In this document: positions 10,500-21,599 of the stretch, piece after piece
Layout of the letters: every line of letters starts with the position of its first letter
Position numbering within the stretch: position 1 is the first letter of the stretch
Assembly: GCA_000507305.1 (NCBI GenBank)
Contig: DF241180.1
Location: forward strand, 1-64,000
Direction of reading: 5' to 3'
Length of the DNA stretch: 64,000 bases
From: Breviolum minutum Mf 1.05b.01
Taxonomy: Eukaryota; Sar; Dinophyceae; Suessiales; Symbiodiniaceae
Translations under genes and position numbers: made by a program
Notes under the pieces: model-generated
What the model was told of the DNA's origin: nothing
Seen by the model: only the letters and a program-made list of their open reading frames with translations
The model's database searches: none

Positions 10500-11480
10500 C
10501 AAGCCCCTCAGCGGGAGGCCACTTAAACCCACACGAACAACTGATGCGCTCTTATTTCTTCAGATGTTTTGATGCTTTCACTACGTCGTCACTACGTCTT
10601 ATCATCACAGTCGTCCAGGTTTGTTTTCCTTTCTTTGAGCTTAGATTCCCATGACAAAGTCTCATGGCGATCTTGGTCTTCTATGTTGTTGTTTTTCTTA
10701 ATGCTGTGTAAACAATCCTTGGTAATCATTCAAAGTAAAAACAACAGTTGCCATTCATTTGTCTTTCCCCTTCTATCACCTATCACCTATTGGTCGTGTT
10801 TGCGTCGTTTTTTTTCTATTCCCTTCACGAACTCACTATGACACCCACTCTGCATCTCAGTTGATCACCTTGTTTGGCTCGTTCAGCGAGAATCCAATGC
10901 TCCAGCTGACGTCGTTCTGCCTGCCAAATGAGTAAGATGAATAGCCAAGAGCTGATGATTGAAATAACAGTTAAAACATATTAAAAACCTATCAAATTCC
11001 TTGACAACGGGATTTGTGGGCCAAAAATTGTGTCAAAAAGAAGTGTTTGTATACTATTTTGATAGTTTAGGAGCTATTTGGACGTTGTATGCAAATATTC
11101 ATCATGTATTGAGTGCCTGGGTATAATATCTTACACCGAGAATGTCCAAAGTCATTAAGTAATCATTGGCGTAGATCATGCACAGAAATCTCTCCTGTAT
11201 AATTCAGCGGCCGGCAGCGGTTCCACAAACTTAGCATTCACTTTTGGGACCCTGAGAATGAATGTCCTCAGTGTCTGGGATGCACCTCAGCTAAAAATCA
11301 ATATCTATCAATCGTCAACCTGACTTCAAGTGGCATTGGAATTCCGTCTACTCATCACAGCTCTGCAAGCTGACTGTCTGAGCTGTGCATCCGAGTTCTT
11401 AAGCAGCAAATCTAGCTTAATGTTATGTATATCAACGTTGTTGCTTGAAGCAACTAATCTTTATAATTTTTACGGGAACT
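10500..11480. other. Gene-free stretch
   Basis: A/T-rich with a frame of 90 codons at 10569-10841 on the plus strand that shows no motif. No recognised repeat and no defensible exon. Confidence 0.35.
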
Positions 11481-11488
11481 AGATGGGG

Positions 11489-11588
11489 ACTGTTGATGGA
11501 AGAAATCCTGCACCAGTTGATAAGTCGTTTATCCCATTACTTATCATGTCTTGGTACATCCCAGGTGGTGCAAGAACTCTTCCATCAA
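11489..11588. mobile_element. TIR element, CTGTTGATGG family (degenerate right end)
   Basis: CTGTTGATGGAAGAAATCCTG...CACCAG at left; CAGGTGGTGCAAGAACTCTTCCATCAAT at right. Right terminus is mutated (CAATCGG instead of CAACAGTA). Confidence 0.7.
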
Positions 11589-11747
11589 TCGGATCATATA
11601 TTCTTGGGCCATACAAATAAGTAAAATTCGAGTTTGCAGCCTCTTGAACGGCCAGAATCCTGTCATAAGTTGTGCGTGTTGGGTGGTTGGTCGACCTTTT
11701 GGGCTAGGCTCAGGATGGCTGTCACCAGCATCACCACAGCAAGCACC

Positions 11748-11945
11748 ACCATGACTACAACCATCACCACAACAACAACTACAACTACAACTACAACTAC
11801 AACTACAACTACAACTGCCACCACCACCACCACAACAACAACAACAACAACAACAGCAACAACAACAGCAACAGCAACAACAACAACAACCACAACCACA
11901 ACGACAACGACAACGACAACCACAACCACAACCACGACCACGACC

Positions 11946-11982
<37 letters not shown>

Positions 11983-11987
11983 GAACG

Positions 11988-12029
<42 letters not shown>

Positions 12030-12066
12030 GCAACAGCAACAGCAACAGCAACAACAACAACAACAA
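11748..12066. repeat. (CAA/CCA/CGA)n low-complexity tract
   Basis: About 320 bp of AAC-type trinucleotides with blocks of ACC, ACG and AGC. Plus-strand frame is poly-Thr and minus-strand frames poly-Val, poly-Leu or poly-Cys; none is called. Confidence 0.92.
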
Positions 12067-12069
12067 CCT

Positions 12070-12600
12070 AAAACTCTGTAAAACTTGTATCCAGCCAACA
12101 CCTCATCAAATCCAAGTTTTCGCCAAAAACCAAAGCCTCTGACAATCGATCTTCAATGAACTGCCGTCGGTCCTGAGACCTCATGGATGATCATGCATGT
12201 GGTGGGTGCAGTGTTGTGCTGATGATTGTCTTCTCTATTACGACTCATGTTCCAAGAGAGAAAATGGCACTATGATTCATAATGTGGTGGTATGTGAGTG
12301 CTGACTACTTATAGATGCTATAGGCTTTCATGAGCTTTAATCAAGATATACAGGCTACATCAATCTACAATGTCCGCGAATCAGCTATGTTCAGGTTAGT
12401 TTTCTGCTTCATTGATCCATGTCCAGTTCCATGGACATAAAGCCGCCCCACTTAGAGTTGTCATTCATCCCAAAATGTTCAACGAAATGTAGCCCCCTTT
12501 TTGGAACTAACATATCCCATCCCAGCCCAAGACACCTTTGAGTGGGATAATTGTCCCAACTTCCCGTTTGGTGGGATGTGTTGGTTCCCTGAAGGGTCGG
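12070..12600. other. Gene-free stretch
   Basis: No supportable exon or repeat apart from incidental short frames. Confidence 0.35.
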
Positions 12601-12617
12601 ACAAAATTAACTCCCAC

Positions 12618-12722
12618 CATCTGAGGCGCCCTGACGGCAGGTGCCTTAGCAAACGCCACAGGTGCAGTTGCCGCATGGATGGCGGCCTCGTCTGGTTGGA
12701 AATGGTTGATGTTCAACACCTT
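12618..12722 (-). CDS. Predicted 35-codon exon (locus 1)
   Basis: Acceptor GGATATGGTTGCAG and donor CAGATG|GTGGGAG bound a 105-base segment. Its only frame open throughout reads KVLNINHFQPDEAAIHAATA and then an Ala/Pro-rich stretch ending AVRAPQM. GC content is higher than in the flanks. A similar but broken sequence lies at 13.68-13.79 kb on the same strand. Function unknown. Confidence 0.4.
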
Positions 12723-12929
12723 CTGCAACCATATCCCAAACAACCCATGTATGGGATATTTACCTACATGACAACCAAATAAATAAGCCAAATGTGGGCT
12801 ACATGGATGGTATTTGAATTTACCACCCCCACATCCTATCATCATATCTTGACAACCCTTCTAGGGCTGCCAACTGGCTTACCATGCATGATCATGCTGC
12901 AATATCCCAATTTCACTGCTCTACAGTGG

Positions 12930-13026
12930 ATAAATCACCTGAAGATTGACGGAGGTTTGGAAGATAATTTTCTTTTCTAAATGGGTGATGGCTGTAGGTT
13001 CCAGCCGTTAATCTTCCAGGGTGTAA
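12930..13026. mobile_element. TIR element, GAAGATTAACG family, copy 1
   Basis: ACCTGAAGATTGACGGAGG...CCGTTAATCTTCCAGGGTGTA, with an inner stretch AATGGGTGATGGCTGTAGG shared in opposite orientation with 19259-19385 and, more distantly, with 63903-64000. Confidence 0.6.
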
Positions 13027-13275
13027 ATCACCTGAAAGGTGTTTTTGCCCCATATTCGAAGACATCATTTTGATGACCCATCCACCCACCAGCTGAGGTC
13101 AAGCAACGTAATTTGTGACATGCTTGGGGTGGCCGAAAGTTCCATTGTTTTTTGCACATACCAAACCCTAGCAAACCTTGAGTTCACTTATCTAACCAAA
13201 ACAAGTTACAGTATATAACAATAAACCTTTAGCTGTTCACATTTAGCACCAAAATCCGTATCACAAGAAATTTCT

Positions 13276-13376
13276 AGTTGGTGGTTGAACCAACCCATTT
13301 GAAAAATGTGCTCGTCAAAATTGGATCATTTCCTCAAGGATCGAGTTGAAAATAAAACATGTTCGAAACCACCACC
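13276..13376. mobile_element. TIR element, GTGGTTGAACC family
   Basis: CTAGTTGGTGGTTGAACC at left and GTTCGAAACCACCACCCAG at right. Centre carries the family motifs CGTCAAAATTGGATCATTT and GAAAATAAAAC. Confidence 0.75.
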
Positions 13377-13478
13377 CAGAATTTGAACTTCAACTATTTG
13401 GCTGAAATACACATAATGTACAATCTCACAATCTGATCATGAGAATCCCATCCCGCACCGCCCAGCTACCGTCCCAGC

Positions 13479-13568
13479 TAGGATCCAGGTATGGTATATT
13501 TACCTACAATGGGTCAATTTTTATGGTAAATGTAGGTCAATATACCATACATGGACCATGGATCCTAT
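13479..13568. mobile_element. TIR palindrome, GGATCC/TTTACCTACAT family
   Basis: TAGGATCCAGGTATGGTATA at left pairs with TATACCATACATGG...ATGGATCCTA at right; inner arms TTTACCTACA and GGTAAATGTAGGT. Confidence 0.75.
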
Positions 13569-13669
13569 GGGATCCCCTCCCACAAATCATTTTTGAGTCG
13601 ATGATTTTCCCAACTTCCCATTTGCTGGGGATATGTTTTCTCGTTCCCTGGACGGATTTTTTTTGGGGT

Positions 13670-14400
13670 ATCATCAACCAGCAACGAAAGGCCCCTTGAA
13701 AGGCCTTAACAAACCCTGATTCCCCGAAATGTGCCCCATTGAGAACCCCAAGCTTGCGCCCTTCCAGTTGCAACCTCGTCAGATTTGATCCGGCTTGGTC
13801 AATGATCCTTGCAATGGCTCTGTTTTTCTCACTCCCTTAACACAACTTGGCTACATCAATCATCTCCAATTTTGTGTTTCCCCAACCTCTCCTTTGTCTA
13901 AGGTCTTGACTGCGCTTGAGAGGTGCTTGTGCCACTCACCTACAGCCGCAAGACTGGAAGGAACTGAAACCTAGTGATTAGAATCAACCTTTCAATGAGC
14001 CATCCTAAGGCGGAAATTAATCACAGGACCTGAGAATTTCGTAGCCATCTGATTCTTTGGTTGATGTGGGCTTCAATTCCCATCAAACAAGGAAGAAAAA
14101 TAAGGAATCAGGGAGAGTGGGACCCTAACCCCAAAAAACATCCCAGAGCAATTGGCCCCCACACAAATTCCACATAAATTGATTTAATGCCTCCCTAAAA
14201 TTGCGAGAAACAAAAACACGTCTTCTTCCATAGCTTTTGGAAGAAATGCCTCTCTTTCATTCTTATTGATGATATGGCATCTTTTTGGTACAATATATTG
14301 CAATATATATACATATTGTATGATATAACCATAAAGGTTTGGCAAAGGGATTGGTGTTTGATGCTCTCCCCAGCACTTTTTGGGGGGTTTCATGTCAGAT
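13670..14400. other. Intron-like stretch with an exon-like relic
   Basis: A minus-strand segment at about 13680-13790 resembles the exon at 12618-12722 in nucleotide sequence but does not keep one clear frame. The rest shows no repeat or exon. Confidence 0.3.
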
Positions 14401-14406
14401 CTACAC

Positions 14407-14471
14407 CTCCAATCTTCCCAAACAACTGACCACTGAGCCTTGGCTTTGAGTCGAGAAAGAAAGTCCACAGC
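14407..14471 (-). CDS. Predicted 21-codon exon (locus 1)
   Basis: Between acceptor ATTCCCCGAG and donor GATTGGAG|GTGTAG the minus strand reads AVDFLSRLKAKAQWSVVWED plus W, leaving two bases (phase 2). The basic/aromatic composition looks protein-like. Its phase does not fit the next exon found downstream (12618-12722), so at least one exon is missing between them. Confidence 0.45.
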
Positions 14472-14511
14472 CTCGGGGAATCAGATTATCCACCGGGTGG
14501 ATATACAAATA

Positions 14512-14612
14512 GGGGTTTCCTAAAATGGTGGTACCCAACAACCATGGGTTTTCCTACTAAAAATGATCATTTTGGGGTGTTTTGCGGGTACCACCATTTA
14601 AGGAAACACCCA
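14512..14612. mobile_element. TIR element, GGTGTTTCC family, copy 1
   Basis: GGGGTTTCCTAAAATGGTGG / CCACCATTTAAGGAAACACCC ends around ACCATGGGTTTTCCTACT. The centre is the reverse complement of that in 54153-54255, so the two copies lie in opposite orientation. Confidence 0.75.
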
Positions 14613-14619
14613 AATAGAT

Positions 14620-15420
14620 AGAAAGTAGATGGCACAGTTTCTATGTATTGGTTTGTATGGGCCCTTCACTAACTTACCTTTTCACTGCTGCGCCATCTAG
14701 TTTGACTCTAAGGTGTTTTTTTTACGTGCACTATACCTAAGTAGGTGGACTAGGTATAATACAAATGAGTACTGAATGTAAACTCATACGTGAACCTAGC
14801 AAGAGAAAAACAAAGGTGGTTCCTGAATAGGGCTGGAGTACTGCAAGAAATAGACTTTAGATCATCGCTTTTTGGACTGGACATGCTACCCTCGCCAGAT
14901 TATCTGTTCATATCCTCGCCAAATATAATCTAACCAACCCGGGGCCCGTTGTTAATTTGCTCATTTAATGATCCCCCTTTGTGTTAGAGGCAACTTCCGT
15001 AGGCAACCGACCCAGAAAATTTGGCCCAAAGGGGCTGCGCGATGGAATTGCATCTCGCAGGATGTTTCGGCTGCAACGGTCGCTGAGGATGCGAAGATTT
15101 CCAGTGCCATGCCTCTAGCGGAGATGGATGGAAACACACATGTTTTAAGCCGATTATACTGCCCAGTTTATTGGGATTACAATAAACCATGACATAAGGA
15201 TCCCTATTAAACAACCTGTATAATGGAAAATAAGCCGGATTTGTTTTTCGTGGCTCAGATGGGTTGTCTTTTTGAAACCCATTGGAACAAATAATGAGAA
15301 ACAAATATTCAATGTTAAGGGAGTAATTTATTATGAATGGGAAATTTGAAAATAACATGTGATGGCATACACCATGTTTGGGTTTTCCATGTGAGGTGGT
15401 AAAAAACTCCAAGAACGTTT
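14620..15420. other. Unresolved stretch with one GC-rich island
   Basis: 15025-15130 is GC-rich and open in several frames on both strands (for example SSATVAAETSCEMQF on the minus strand), as exons here tend to be, but I could not choose a strand or splice sites. The rest is AT-rich. Confidence 0.3.
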
Positions 15421-15793
15421 NNNNNNNNNNNNNNNNNNNNNNNNNNNNNNNNNNNNNNNNNNNNNNNNNNNNNNNNNNNNNNNNNNNNNNNNNNNNNNNN
15501 NNNNNNNNNNNNNNNNNNNNNNNNNNNNNNNNNNNNNNNNNNNNNNNNNNNNNNNNNNNNNNNNNNNNNNNNNNNNNNNNNNNNNNNNNNNNNNNNNNNN
15601 NNNNNNNNNNNNNNNNNNNNNNNNNNNNNNNNNNNNNNNNNNNNNNNNNNNNNNNNNNNNNNNNNNNNNNNNNNNNNNNNNNNNNNNNNNNNNNNNNNNN
15701 NNNNNNNNNNNNNNNNNNNNNNNNNNNNNNNNNNNNNNNNNNNNNNNNNNNNNNNNNNNNNNNNNNNNNNNNNNNNNNNNNNNNNNNNNNNNN
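15421..15793. other. Assembly gap (373 N)
   Basis: Run of N. Frames crossing it are meaningless. Further single Ns occur at 4530 and 4793. Confidence 1.
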
Positions 15794-16880
15794 TAAAATT
15801 GACCATTAGAAGAATCACTTTTCAACAATCATTTGAAAAGATGAAAGCTTGTACAAAGAAGGGTGCTTGTGGAAAGGTTACTATATAATGAAAGCTAATT
15901 GATTCAAATGAAACAAGTTTACTTCAGGGAACAACGCGTTAAAATATATAGTCAAATTTCATGTCTTTATATGATGATGAACATTTGTGATAACTTGGGA
16001 TATTTCAATTTCATAAATCAATAAAAAAACTGCACTCTGGTGGCCTCCCAGCCTCTTTTTTTACTTCCTCATGTCAAGATGATCAAGGAGAAAGCATGAA
16101 GAGGTGGGCGATGAAGGTGCCAGTGACGTTGAAATGATGAGCAAAAACGATCTTGACATCTTATGAATAGTATATGTTGGTGCCCTCCTAGCATGCAACT
16201 TTCACACTTCAACAGGTTCCTGTTCAGGGGGAACATTGAAATGTATGCATATGACTCTGGGTGAAGTGGCATACTATTTGCACCAAGCTGGCATATTCAT
16301 GAAATGTTGGGCTATTTGGAATAGTTCCAAGGTTGTCAGACTTCGCTGGAATTTTCTAACCGCGGATACGTGACCTGCGCAATCCTCGGAAATGACATGG
16401 ATTGCATGCGAATTTCCGTTCAAAAAAGAATCTTATCCACCATTAATCATTCACAAGATTGAATATCTATTACTCCTAGCAAGTTCAAATCAATTCTGAG
16501 TTTCAAATCCAGAGTCTATGGAAGGTTCAGAGATTCAGATTGATGAGACTTTCAATGATACAGTTGACACCTCATCATTTGCTTAAGGCTTACCTTTCAA
16601 ATTCTCCAGGTGCGCAGCCATAAATTACAGTATATTTCCTGAAATTGAACATGTTACCTACATAGCATAATTTCTTTCCTCAACCCGCATGTAGGGTGAG
16701 CCCGCCAAAATCCCAAAGCATGTATATGTATATAAATAATTATCTAAAGAGATAAATGTACAAACACATAATATAAATCATTGTACACACATATACATAT
16801 GCAAACAAATAAATGAATGTGTGTATATATATAAACATTGATATTCATAGCATGCCCTGACCAGTTCTTATCAAAAAAGT
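15794..16880. other. AT-rich stretch, one weak exon candidate
   Basis: At about 16080-16160 the minus strand reads VKIVFAHHFNVTGTFIAHLF before a stop, behind a GATGTCAAG acceptor; too short and unsupported to call. 16740-16830 is (TA)-rich. Confidence 0.3.
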
Positions 16881-16886
16881 CCTCAC

Positions 16887-17017
16887 CTATCTCATCCATG
16901 GTCTTTCCGTCCTGGCTGTCAACCCAAGTATACGCAACTAAAGGATCCGTTTGAACATAATTGGAAAGCGTTTTGCGTAGGAAGCAATGCGTTTTCTTGA
17001 TAATTCTTTTGTGGCCC
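16887..17017 (-). CDS. Predicted 43-codon exon (locus 1)
   Basis: One of the longest exon candidates outside the transposon. A TTGATTCTTAG acceptor and a GAGATAG|GTGAGG donor close to consensus enclose a 131-base segment. It reads GHKRIIKKTHCFLRKTLSNY, then VQTDPLVAYTWVDSQDGKTM and DEI, with one leftover base at each end. The other minus frames contain stops. Composition is typical of a soluble protein; no family is recognised. Confidence 0.5.
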
Positions 17018-17231
17018 CTAAGAATCAAGGCAACTTACGCACACAAACATTCTTTGGAACATGCTTAAAAAAAGCAGTTCAAAACACATTCTAAGGTGCT
17101 TCTTCAAGGATTGTATTTTGCACCATCAACAAATCATTTCTTGAAGGAGTTCTGAATTGGCTTTCTGGAAATTGCTGAGCTGTCCCTTTCATAGATCTCC
17201 CACTTAACCATGTCAAACCTGACGCAACCTC

Positions 17232-17322
17232 GTTGTTGGTTGCAACCATTTTGAAAATATCAGTTAAATTGGATCATCTCCCCATGTAGGGGTTTAAAAA
17301 AAAGATCTTTGAAACCACCACC
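17232..17322. mobile_element. Degenerate GTGGTTGAACC-family element
   Basis: GTTGTTGGTTGCAACC at left, TTTGAAACCACCACCTG at right, with the family core TAAATTGGATCATCTCCCC. Confidence 0.6.
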
Positions 17323-17713
17323 TGCAACTTTAAAACAAGGAAATTAAAACATCTTGCTTTCCAAGCAAACAACTCTGTGTGGGTAAATTAATCAATGAAA
17401 ACCATACATGAAGGAGCATGGTCCACTGTTACAGTTTCTTTTGGCTTGCGAATCTCCCAACTCGAAATCTCCAGATTTCAATAGAAACCAACCGCTTCAA
17501 GTCCCAAGAGATGTGAACCACCTGATCTCAGATTCTTGTATGTAACACAACCTCATAGTTTAAAAAGTACAAGTGCTGCACCCGTCGGTAAAGAAATCAA
17601 CTCCCAAATCTCGAAGCAACTCGAAAGTCTCGAAGCAACTCGCCAGTCAGGCCACGTTCTGATTTGCAAAGGTCATTACTGTTGCCTGAGAAAATTCAGT
17701 GGCACAAAAGTCT

Positions 17714-17812
17714 CTAGTTGGTGGTTTCAACCCATCCCAAACATATTAGTCAAATAGGATCATTTTCCCAGGGATCGGGGTGAAAATAAAAATGTTTGAA
17801 ACCACCATCTAG
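17714..17812. mobile_element. TIR element, GTGGTTGAACC family
   Basis: CTAGTTGGTGGTTTCAACC at left and GTTTGAAACCACCATCTAG at right; terminal CTAG on both sides. Confidence 0.75.
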
Positions 17813-18270
17813 TTATAATCCGGTGGCATTTTTGTTCAAGTTCGGAGACCTTTTGAGGTGAGCCTTGCAGTCATGAGGGACAAACGTTATACAATATCGA
17901 ATGGTTTGGTATAGACCCTTGCTTCAACAAACAACAACTACTATATATAGACAATAAATAATTCAGGAACTCGGATCACCTGTCAATGTTGGAGATTTGA
18001 CTAAACACTAGTCATCTAAATACGGAGAAAAAAGTTAGACTCAGCTAGAATGGAAGTCACTGAAGTCACCCATCTGATTGGACCCAACACTGAGGAAAAA
18101 GAACAAATCCTGACAATAAGATCAATAAGACTGGTGATGAACAAGATCTGGCTATAGCACACCATTTCATGATATATGTATAGACTGTATAGATATGATA
18201 TGGTATCATATAGTATCTAACTACTCCATGCTAATCCTGTGAACTACAGTGAATAGTTTTGTCCATCAAC

Positions 18271-18409
18271 CGCAGCTCCAATACAGGCAAGTGACTGCTG
18301 TTGTTGTTGTTGTTGTTGCTGCTGCTGTTGTTGTTGTTGTTGCTGTTGCTGCTGGCGTTGCTGGTGTTGTCGCACGTCAAACTCAACAAGCATGGCGGCC
18401 ACAGCGTAC
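18271..18409 (-). CDS. Predicted exon with polyglutamine run (locus 2)
   Basis: Acceptor GTGTCTCCTTTCAG is followed on the minus strand by TACGCTGTGGCC..., reading YAVAAMLVEFDVRQHQQR, a run of about 20 Gln (mixed CAA/CAG) and SLACIGAA. I place the donor at GCTGCG|GTTGATG; if it is not used the frame runs on to a TAG at 18244 and this could be a last exon. Non-repetitive, protein-like sequence before the run favours real coding over a bare microsatellite. Confidence 0.45.
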
Positions 18410-18620
18410 CTGAAAGGAGACACGCACGGTGGCAAGATGGAGGTGGAAGACCGTGCTAAAATGCAAGTTGGCAAAAACACAATCAAAAAGAGGACTGAAA
18501 TTCATTCAAATTCTCCATATCAAACTGGTTCGCCAGCCTACCTCTACCAAACTACTTCCCGTGGAACTCAAATGGCACCCTTCATGTTAGGGTCCCTTCA
18601 TCGGAAATTTTGCTTGGAGC

Positions 18621-18776
18621 TTAGATCCCCTGCCACGACAGGCAGTTGTGGAGTTCAATCCCTTTATCTCTTTGGAAATCCTCTCTGCAGTTCAACGGGT
18701 ATGCCCGCATACAAGCATATTGCCGGAGTATATTTGGAAAGTCAAGGACATCCTCAGCATGATATTCAGATTCCAT
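18621..18776 (-). CDS. Possible exon, boundaries unresolved
   Basis: The minus strand is open over about 50 codons with protein-like content (ESEYHAEDVLDFPNILRQYA, then REDFQRDKGIELHNCL), while the other frames stop sooner. No clean acceptor or donor was found and a GGGCCC palindrome abuts it upstream. Start and end are approximate. Confidence 0.3.
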   Translation of the reverse strand: MESEYHAEDVLDFPNILRQYACMRAYPLNCREDFQRDKGIELHNCLSWQGI

Positions 18777-18935
18777 GGGCCCAGGTACAACGTGGGCCCC
18801 TACCACTTACGTGGGGTTAGAAGGCCACTTATAGGGGTTATAACCTCAGTTACCCATTGATAAGGCCAGTTCCTATGGGTTATAACCCCATTTATAACTA
18901 GTAGGGGCCCACCTTGTATGGCAATAGATCCATGA
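18777..18935. mobile_element. Palindromic repeat, GGTTATAACC type
   Basis: TACAACGTGGGCCCCTACCA at left mirrors TAGTAGGGGCCCACCTTGTA at right, with inner GGGGTTATAACC and GGGTTATAACCCC. Related sequence at 57020-57165 shares the GTTATAACC boxes and the ACCTTGTACC end. Confidence 0.65.
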
Positions 18936-19258
18936 AAACTGTGGCCATCAACCGTTTCTGATAGCAACCATTCATTCCTGACTAAATGAATCTCAACCTG
19001 CAAATGAAACAAGCAACATCCATGAGGGAGCACTGGTCATCAGGCTGGTCCCTACTTGGAAAATCCCAGAAGATGCAAGTGGTTAACAACCATGGTGATC
19101 CTAAGTCCCTAAGGATCGGGTTGTGGGACCCCTTTCATTGCAAAGGGGTGATCCTAAACGTATCCAAGTCCTGGGATGATCATCCAAGTAAGATTCGTAG
19201 GTAGTACTCCCGAACAGAACAGCTCCTAAACTCCATTAAAAAAGAAGCAACTTTTTAA

Positions 19259-19385
19259 TACACCCTGGAAGATTGAGGATTAACGGCTGGAACCTACAGC
19301 CATCACCCAATTTGGAAAGGAAAATGAATCTGAAGCATCCACCTCCATGAGGACATGTTCCAGGCGTTAAATCTTCAGGGGTGTA
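19259..19385. mobile_element. TIR element, GAAGATTAACG family, copy 2
   Basis: TACACCCTGGAAGATTGAGG at left and GGCGTTAAATCTTCAGGGGTGTA at right. Internal GGAACCTACAGCCATCACCC is the reverse complement of the copy at 12930-13026. Confidence 0.65.
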
Positions 19386-19756
19386 CCACTGTACCACCCA
19401 TCAACTCCTGGAAATTTCCTAGATCCAAGATTTTCCACCAGAACCCTGATCACCCATGATCACCCCAAGGAGTTAGGCCTTGGAAATCCTGAAGTTCTTA
19501 AACTTCCACTGAAAATTCAAAATAGAAACCTCTGACATGATGATAATTTAGGGAAAAAAAAGGAAAAATCTCCTCTTTCAACGTTGTATATCTGCATAAT
19601 ATAAATAATATCAAAACCTAAGGTGATTTTTCGCAAATTTCTTGTCCAAGATACACATGTTTTCTTAAACCTGCTTGAAATGCTAACTTTGAGGGTGGTT
19701 TAAAAAAAAACAGACTTCATTTTTGTCGAAACCCTTCTCCCTTGTACTGGGAAGAC

Positions 19757-19876
19757 CATCCAACGACTCAAAATCGCCGAATTTCAGCGTTTCGGCGGCG
19801 CACGTCAAAGCGGAACGGACGTCAACCTTGGGCGGGAAACCCAGCGACCGAGCATCAATTATGGAATCCAACAGGG
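19757..19876 (-). CDS. Predicted 39-codon exon (locus 2)
   Basis: Behind a TTGTCTAATCCGTAG acceptor the minus strand reads LLDSIIDARSLGFPPKVDVR and then SALTCAAETLKFGDFESLD, up to a GGATG|GTCTTC donor (two leftover bases at the start, one at the end). It is clearly GC-richer than its flanks. No family recognised. The frame stays open about 20 codons past the donor, so the donor is the least certain part. Confidence 0.45.
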
Positions 19877-19899
19877 CTACGGATTAGACAAATCTCGAT

Positions 19900-20630
19900 G
19901 TAGATCCAGTTTGGAGAGATGCCCACAGTGGGTGCAGTTTTTCAGAATTCACCCTGAAGACCCTGGAGAAGAATGAGTGGTGAGGATTCCCACTTAAAAC
20001 ATGTGATATATATATATATATACATCAAATCGTGCGGCCGTTTTTGCAACAACCAAGATCTCATAGCTGTCATAGCTTTGTTTCTATATGACAAAGTCCC
20101 CACCAAAAAAAAACAAACAGCCAAGAGTCATGATGACTTTGGGACTGGGCTTCACTGCTTCCTTTACTTAAAATTCCTTTTTAACGGTTCCACTGATTTT
20201 GGACATTCAGAGGCTCTTTATTTGGCTCCTCGTTGAAAAGCAAGAAATACTAATACCCGACCCCACATCATCCCACACCTCCGTTCATGCATCACCCTTC
20301 AGATCACTGCTTAGCAAACAGTAGAATCTAAGTTTCAAGATAGCAATAATGGAGCATAACCTCTTGAGCCTTGCAACATTCCCAAACCCCCACGTGAAAG
20401 AAAATCCTTCACAAATTGTTGCTTCAAGGTGTATTGCTTCAAAATGTTGGATTCAGGTATACCTGGATATGTCTTTTTGACCTTGGCTCCGACTCTGGTA
20501 AAAAAAAATGGTCGCCACAGGGGTAAGTAAGGTTTCCAATGAGGCTCATGAAACTACACTGTCGTCAAGCTTGAAAGCGACTTCCCTGTCAACTCCGTTG
20601 TTTCAGTTTTAACTCGCTCCTCTTAACGGT
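19900..20630. other. Intron-like stretch
   Basis: AT-rich, with a short (TA)n run at 20006-20022. No exon or repeat family member was recognised. Confidence 0.35.
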
Positions 20631-20637
20631 TCACAAC

Positions 20638-20708
20638 CGAGAAACGGATGTCATGATTGGCAAGATGGGAAGGGCAACGAATGCCACGTATCAAAGACGT
20701 GAAGATCA
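20638..20708 (-). CDS. Predicted 23-codon exon (locus 2)
   Basis: Acceptor GCCTTTTCAG and donor TTCTCG|GTTGTG bound a 71-base segment reading IFTSLIRGIRCPSHLANHD then IRFS, with two leftover bases at the start and phase 0 at the end. A competing plus-strand segment (MPRIKDVKITEKATDSEY, donor GTAG|GTGAGT) overlaps; I prefer the minus strand because all neighbouring exons are there. Confidence 0.4.
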
Positions 20709-20785
20709 CTGAAAAGGCTACGGATTCAGAATATGGATTCAAAAAAGTAGGTGAGTTTAATGGTTGGTTTGTGGTTAATCTTTCG

Positions 20786-20868
20786 CCCCTGAAAATAGAC
20801 CTAAACCACACAGGAAACTCATCTTCCAACCATACATGTTCAGGTGCAAGCTCTTAGTTTCAGGGCGG
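20786..20868. mobile_element. TIR element, GAAACTAAC family (shortened)
   Basis: CGCCCCTGAAAATAGACC at left, CTCTTAGTTTCAGGGCG at right, with GGAAACTCATCTTCCAACC in the centre as in 53191-53268. Confidence 0.6.
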
Positions 20869-20879
20869 GTATATACGTG

Positions 20880-21490
20880 TACTGTATATACTTTAATTCT
20901 CAAAGAAAAAATGCTTGAGTAGTGATCCCTCCCATAAAGGATTCCTAAGATAGACCATTTGGAGTAGCTTTTCAAGCTAAACCACCAACCCTTTGGTTGA
21001 GCCTTCCTGCTGTCCTCACTATAGGAAATCAATCAGAAGTAGCTGAGATCATCACTTGGAATATTGAAATATCACCCCCCCCACCCCCCAACAAAACTTA
21101 ACTACCGAGTGAGTTGTTTGTTTATGCAGCGAAAAAAATCACCTGGATTTTATGTGGACCTCATTCAAACATCATACTGTTCCAAGCTTACCAGGATGTA
21201 ACCCCCAAAACCCCCCAGCAATGGGATTTTTTTTGGGGGGGATAAGATGGATAACTCCTGAATAGTTCTATAGCTTTGGCACTCAAAATGATGAAATGCA
21301 TCCGCTATCTTGGAAAGGTACCAGCCATACCAAGTATGAAGCCTTGTGAAGCCATCACTCAGGCATTTTCCGAAAATCATTCTCCAAGCCCGACGTCCCC
21401 ATCAAAAATCCCCCTTACGCCCCCAAAAAAAACTGGGAACATAATACCCCACCTGCAAAAAAAATCAAGCCTCACAAACTAAATGCAAAG
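20880..21490. other. Intron-like stretch
   Basis: Contains C-rich and G-rich homopolymer patches (21066-21089; 21228-21240). No exon is supportable. Confidence 0.35.
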
Positions 21491-21494
21491 ATAT

Positions 21495-21595
21495 GGGTGT
21501 TTCCAAAAATAGTGGTACCCCAAAATGGATGGTTTATAATGGAAAACCCTATTAAAATGGATCATTTGGGGGTACCACTCTTTTAGGAAAAACCC
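21495..21595. mobile_element. TIR element, GGTGTTTCC family, copy 2
   Basis: GGGTGTTTCCAAAAATAGTGG at left, CCACTCTTTTAGGAAAAACCC at right, with ATTTTAATAGGG-type inner arms as in 34742-34852. Confidence 0.7.
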
Positions 21596-21599
21596 GTTT

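Noticed and set aside
11544-12101. 185-codon Cys-rich and other frames across the CAA tract
   Set aside because: Trinucleotide low-complexity DNA keeps all six frames open.
15315-15828. Frames of 140-167 codons across 15.4-15.8 kb
   Set aside because: Mostly unknown residues from the N gap.
18777-18935. Structured RNA or riboswitch from the GGTTATAACC hairpins
   Set aside because: Related palindromes recur at dispersed sites with eroded copies, which fits a mobile repeat better than an RNA gene.
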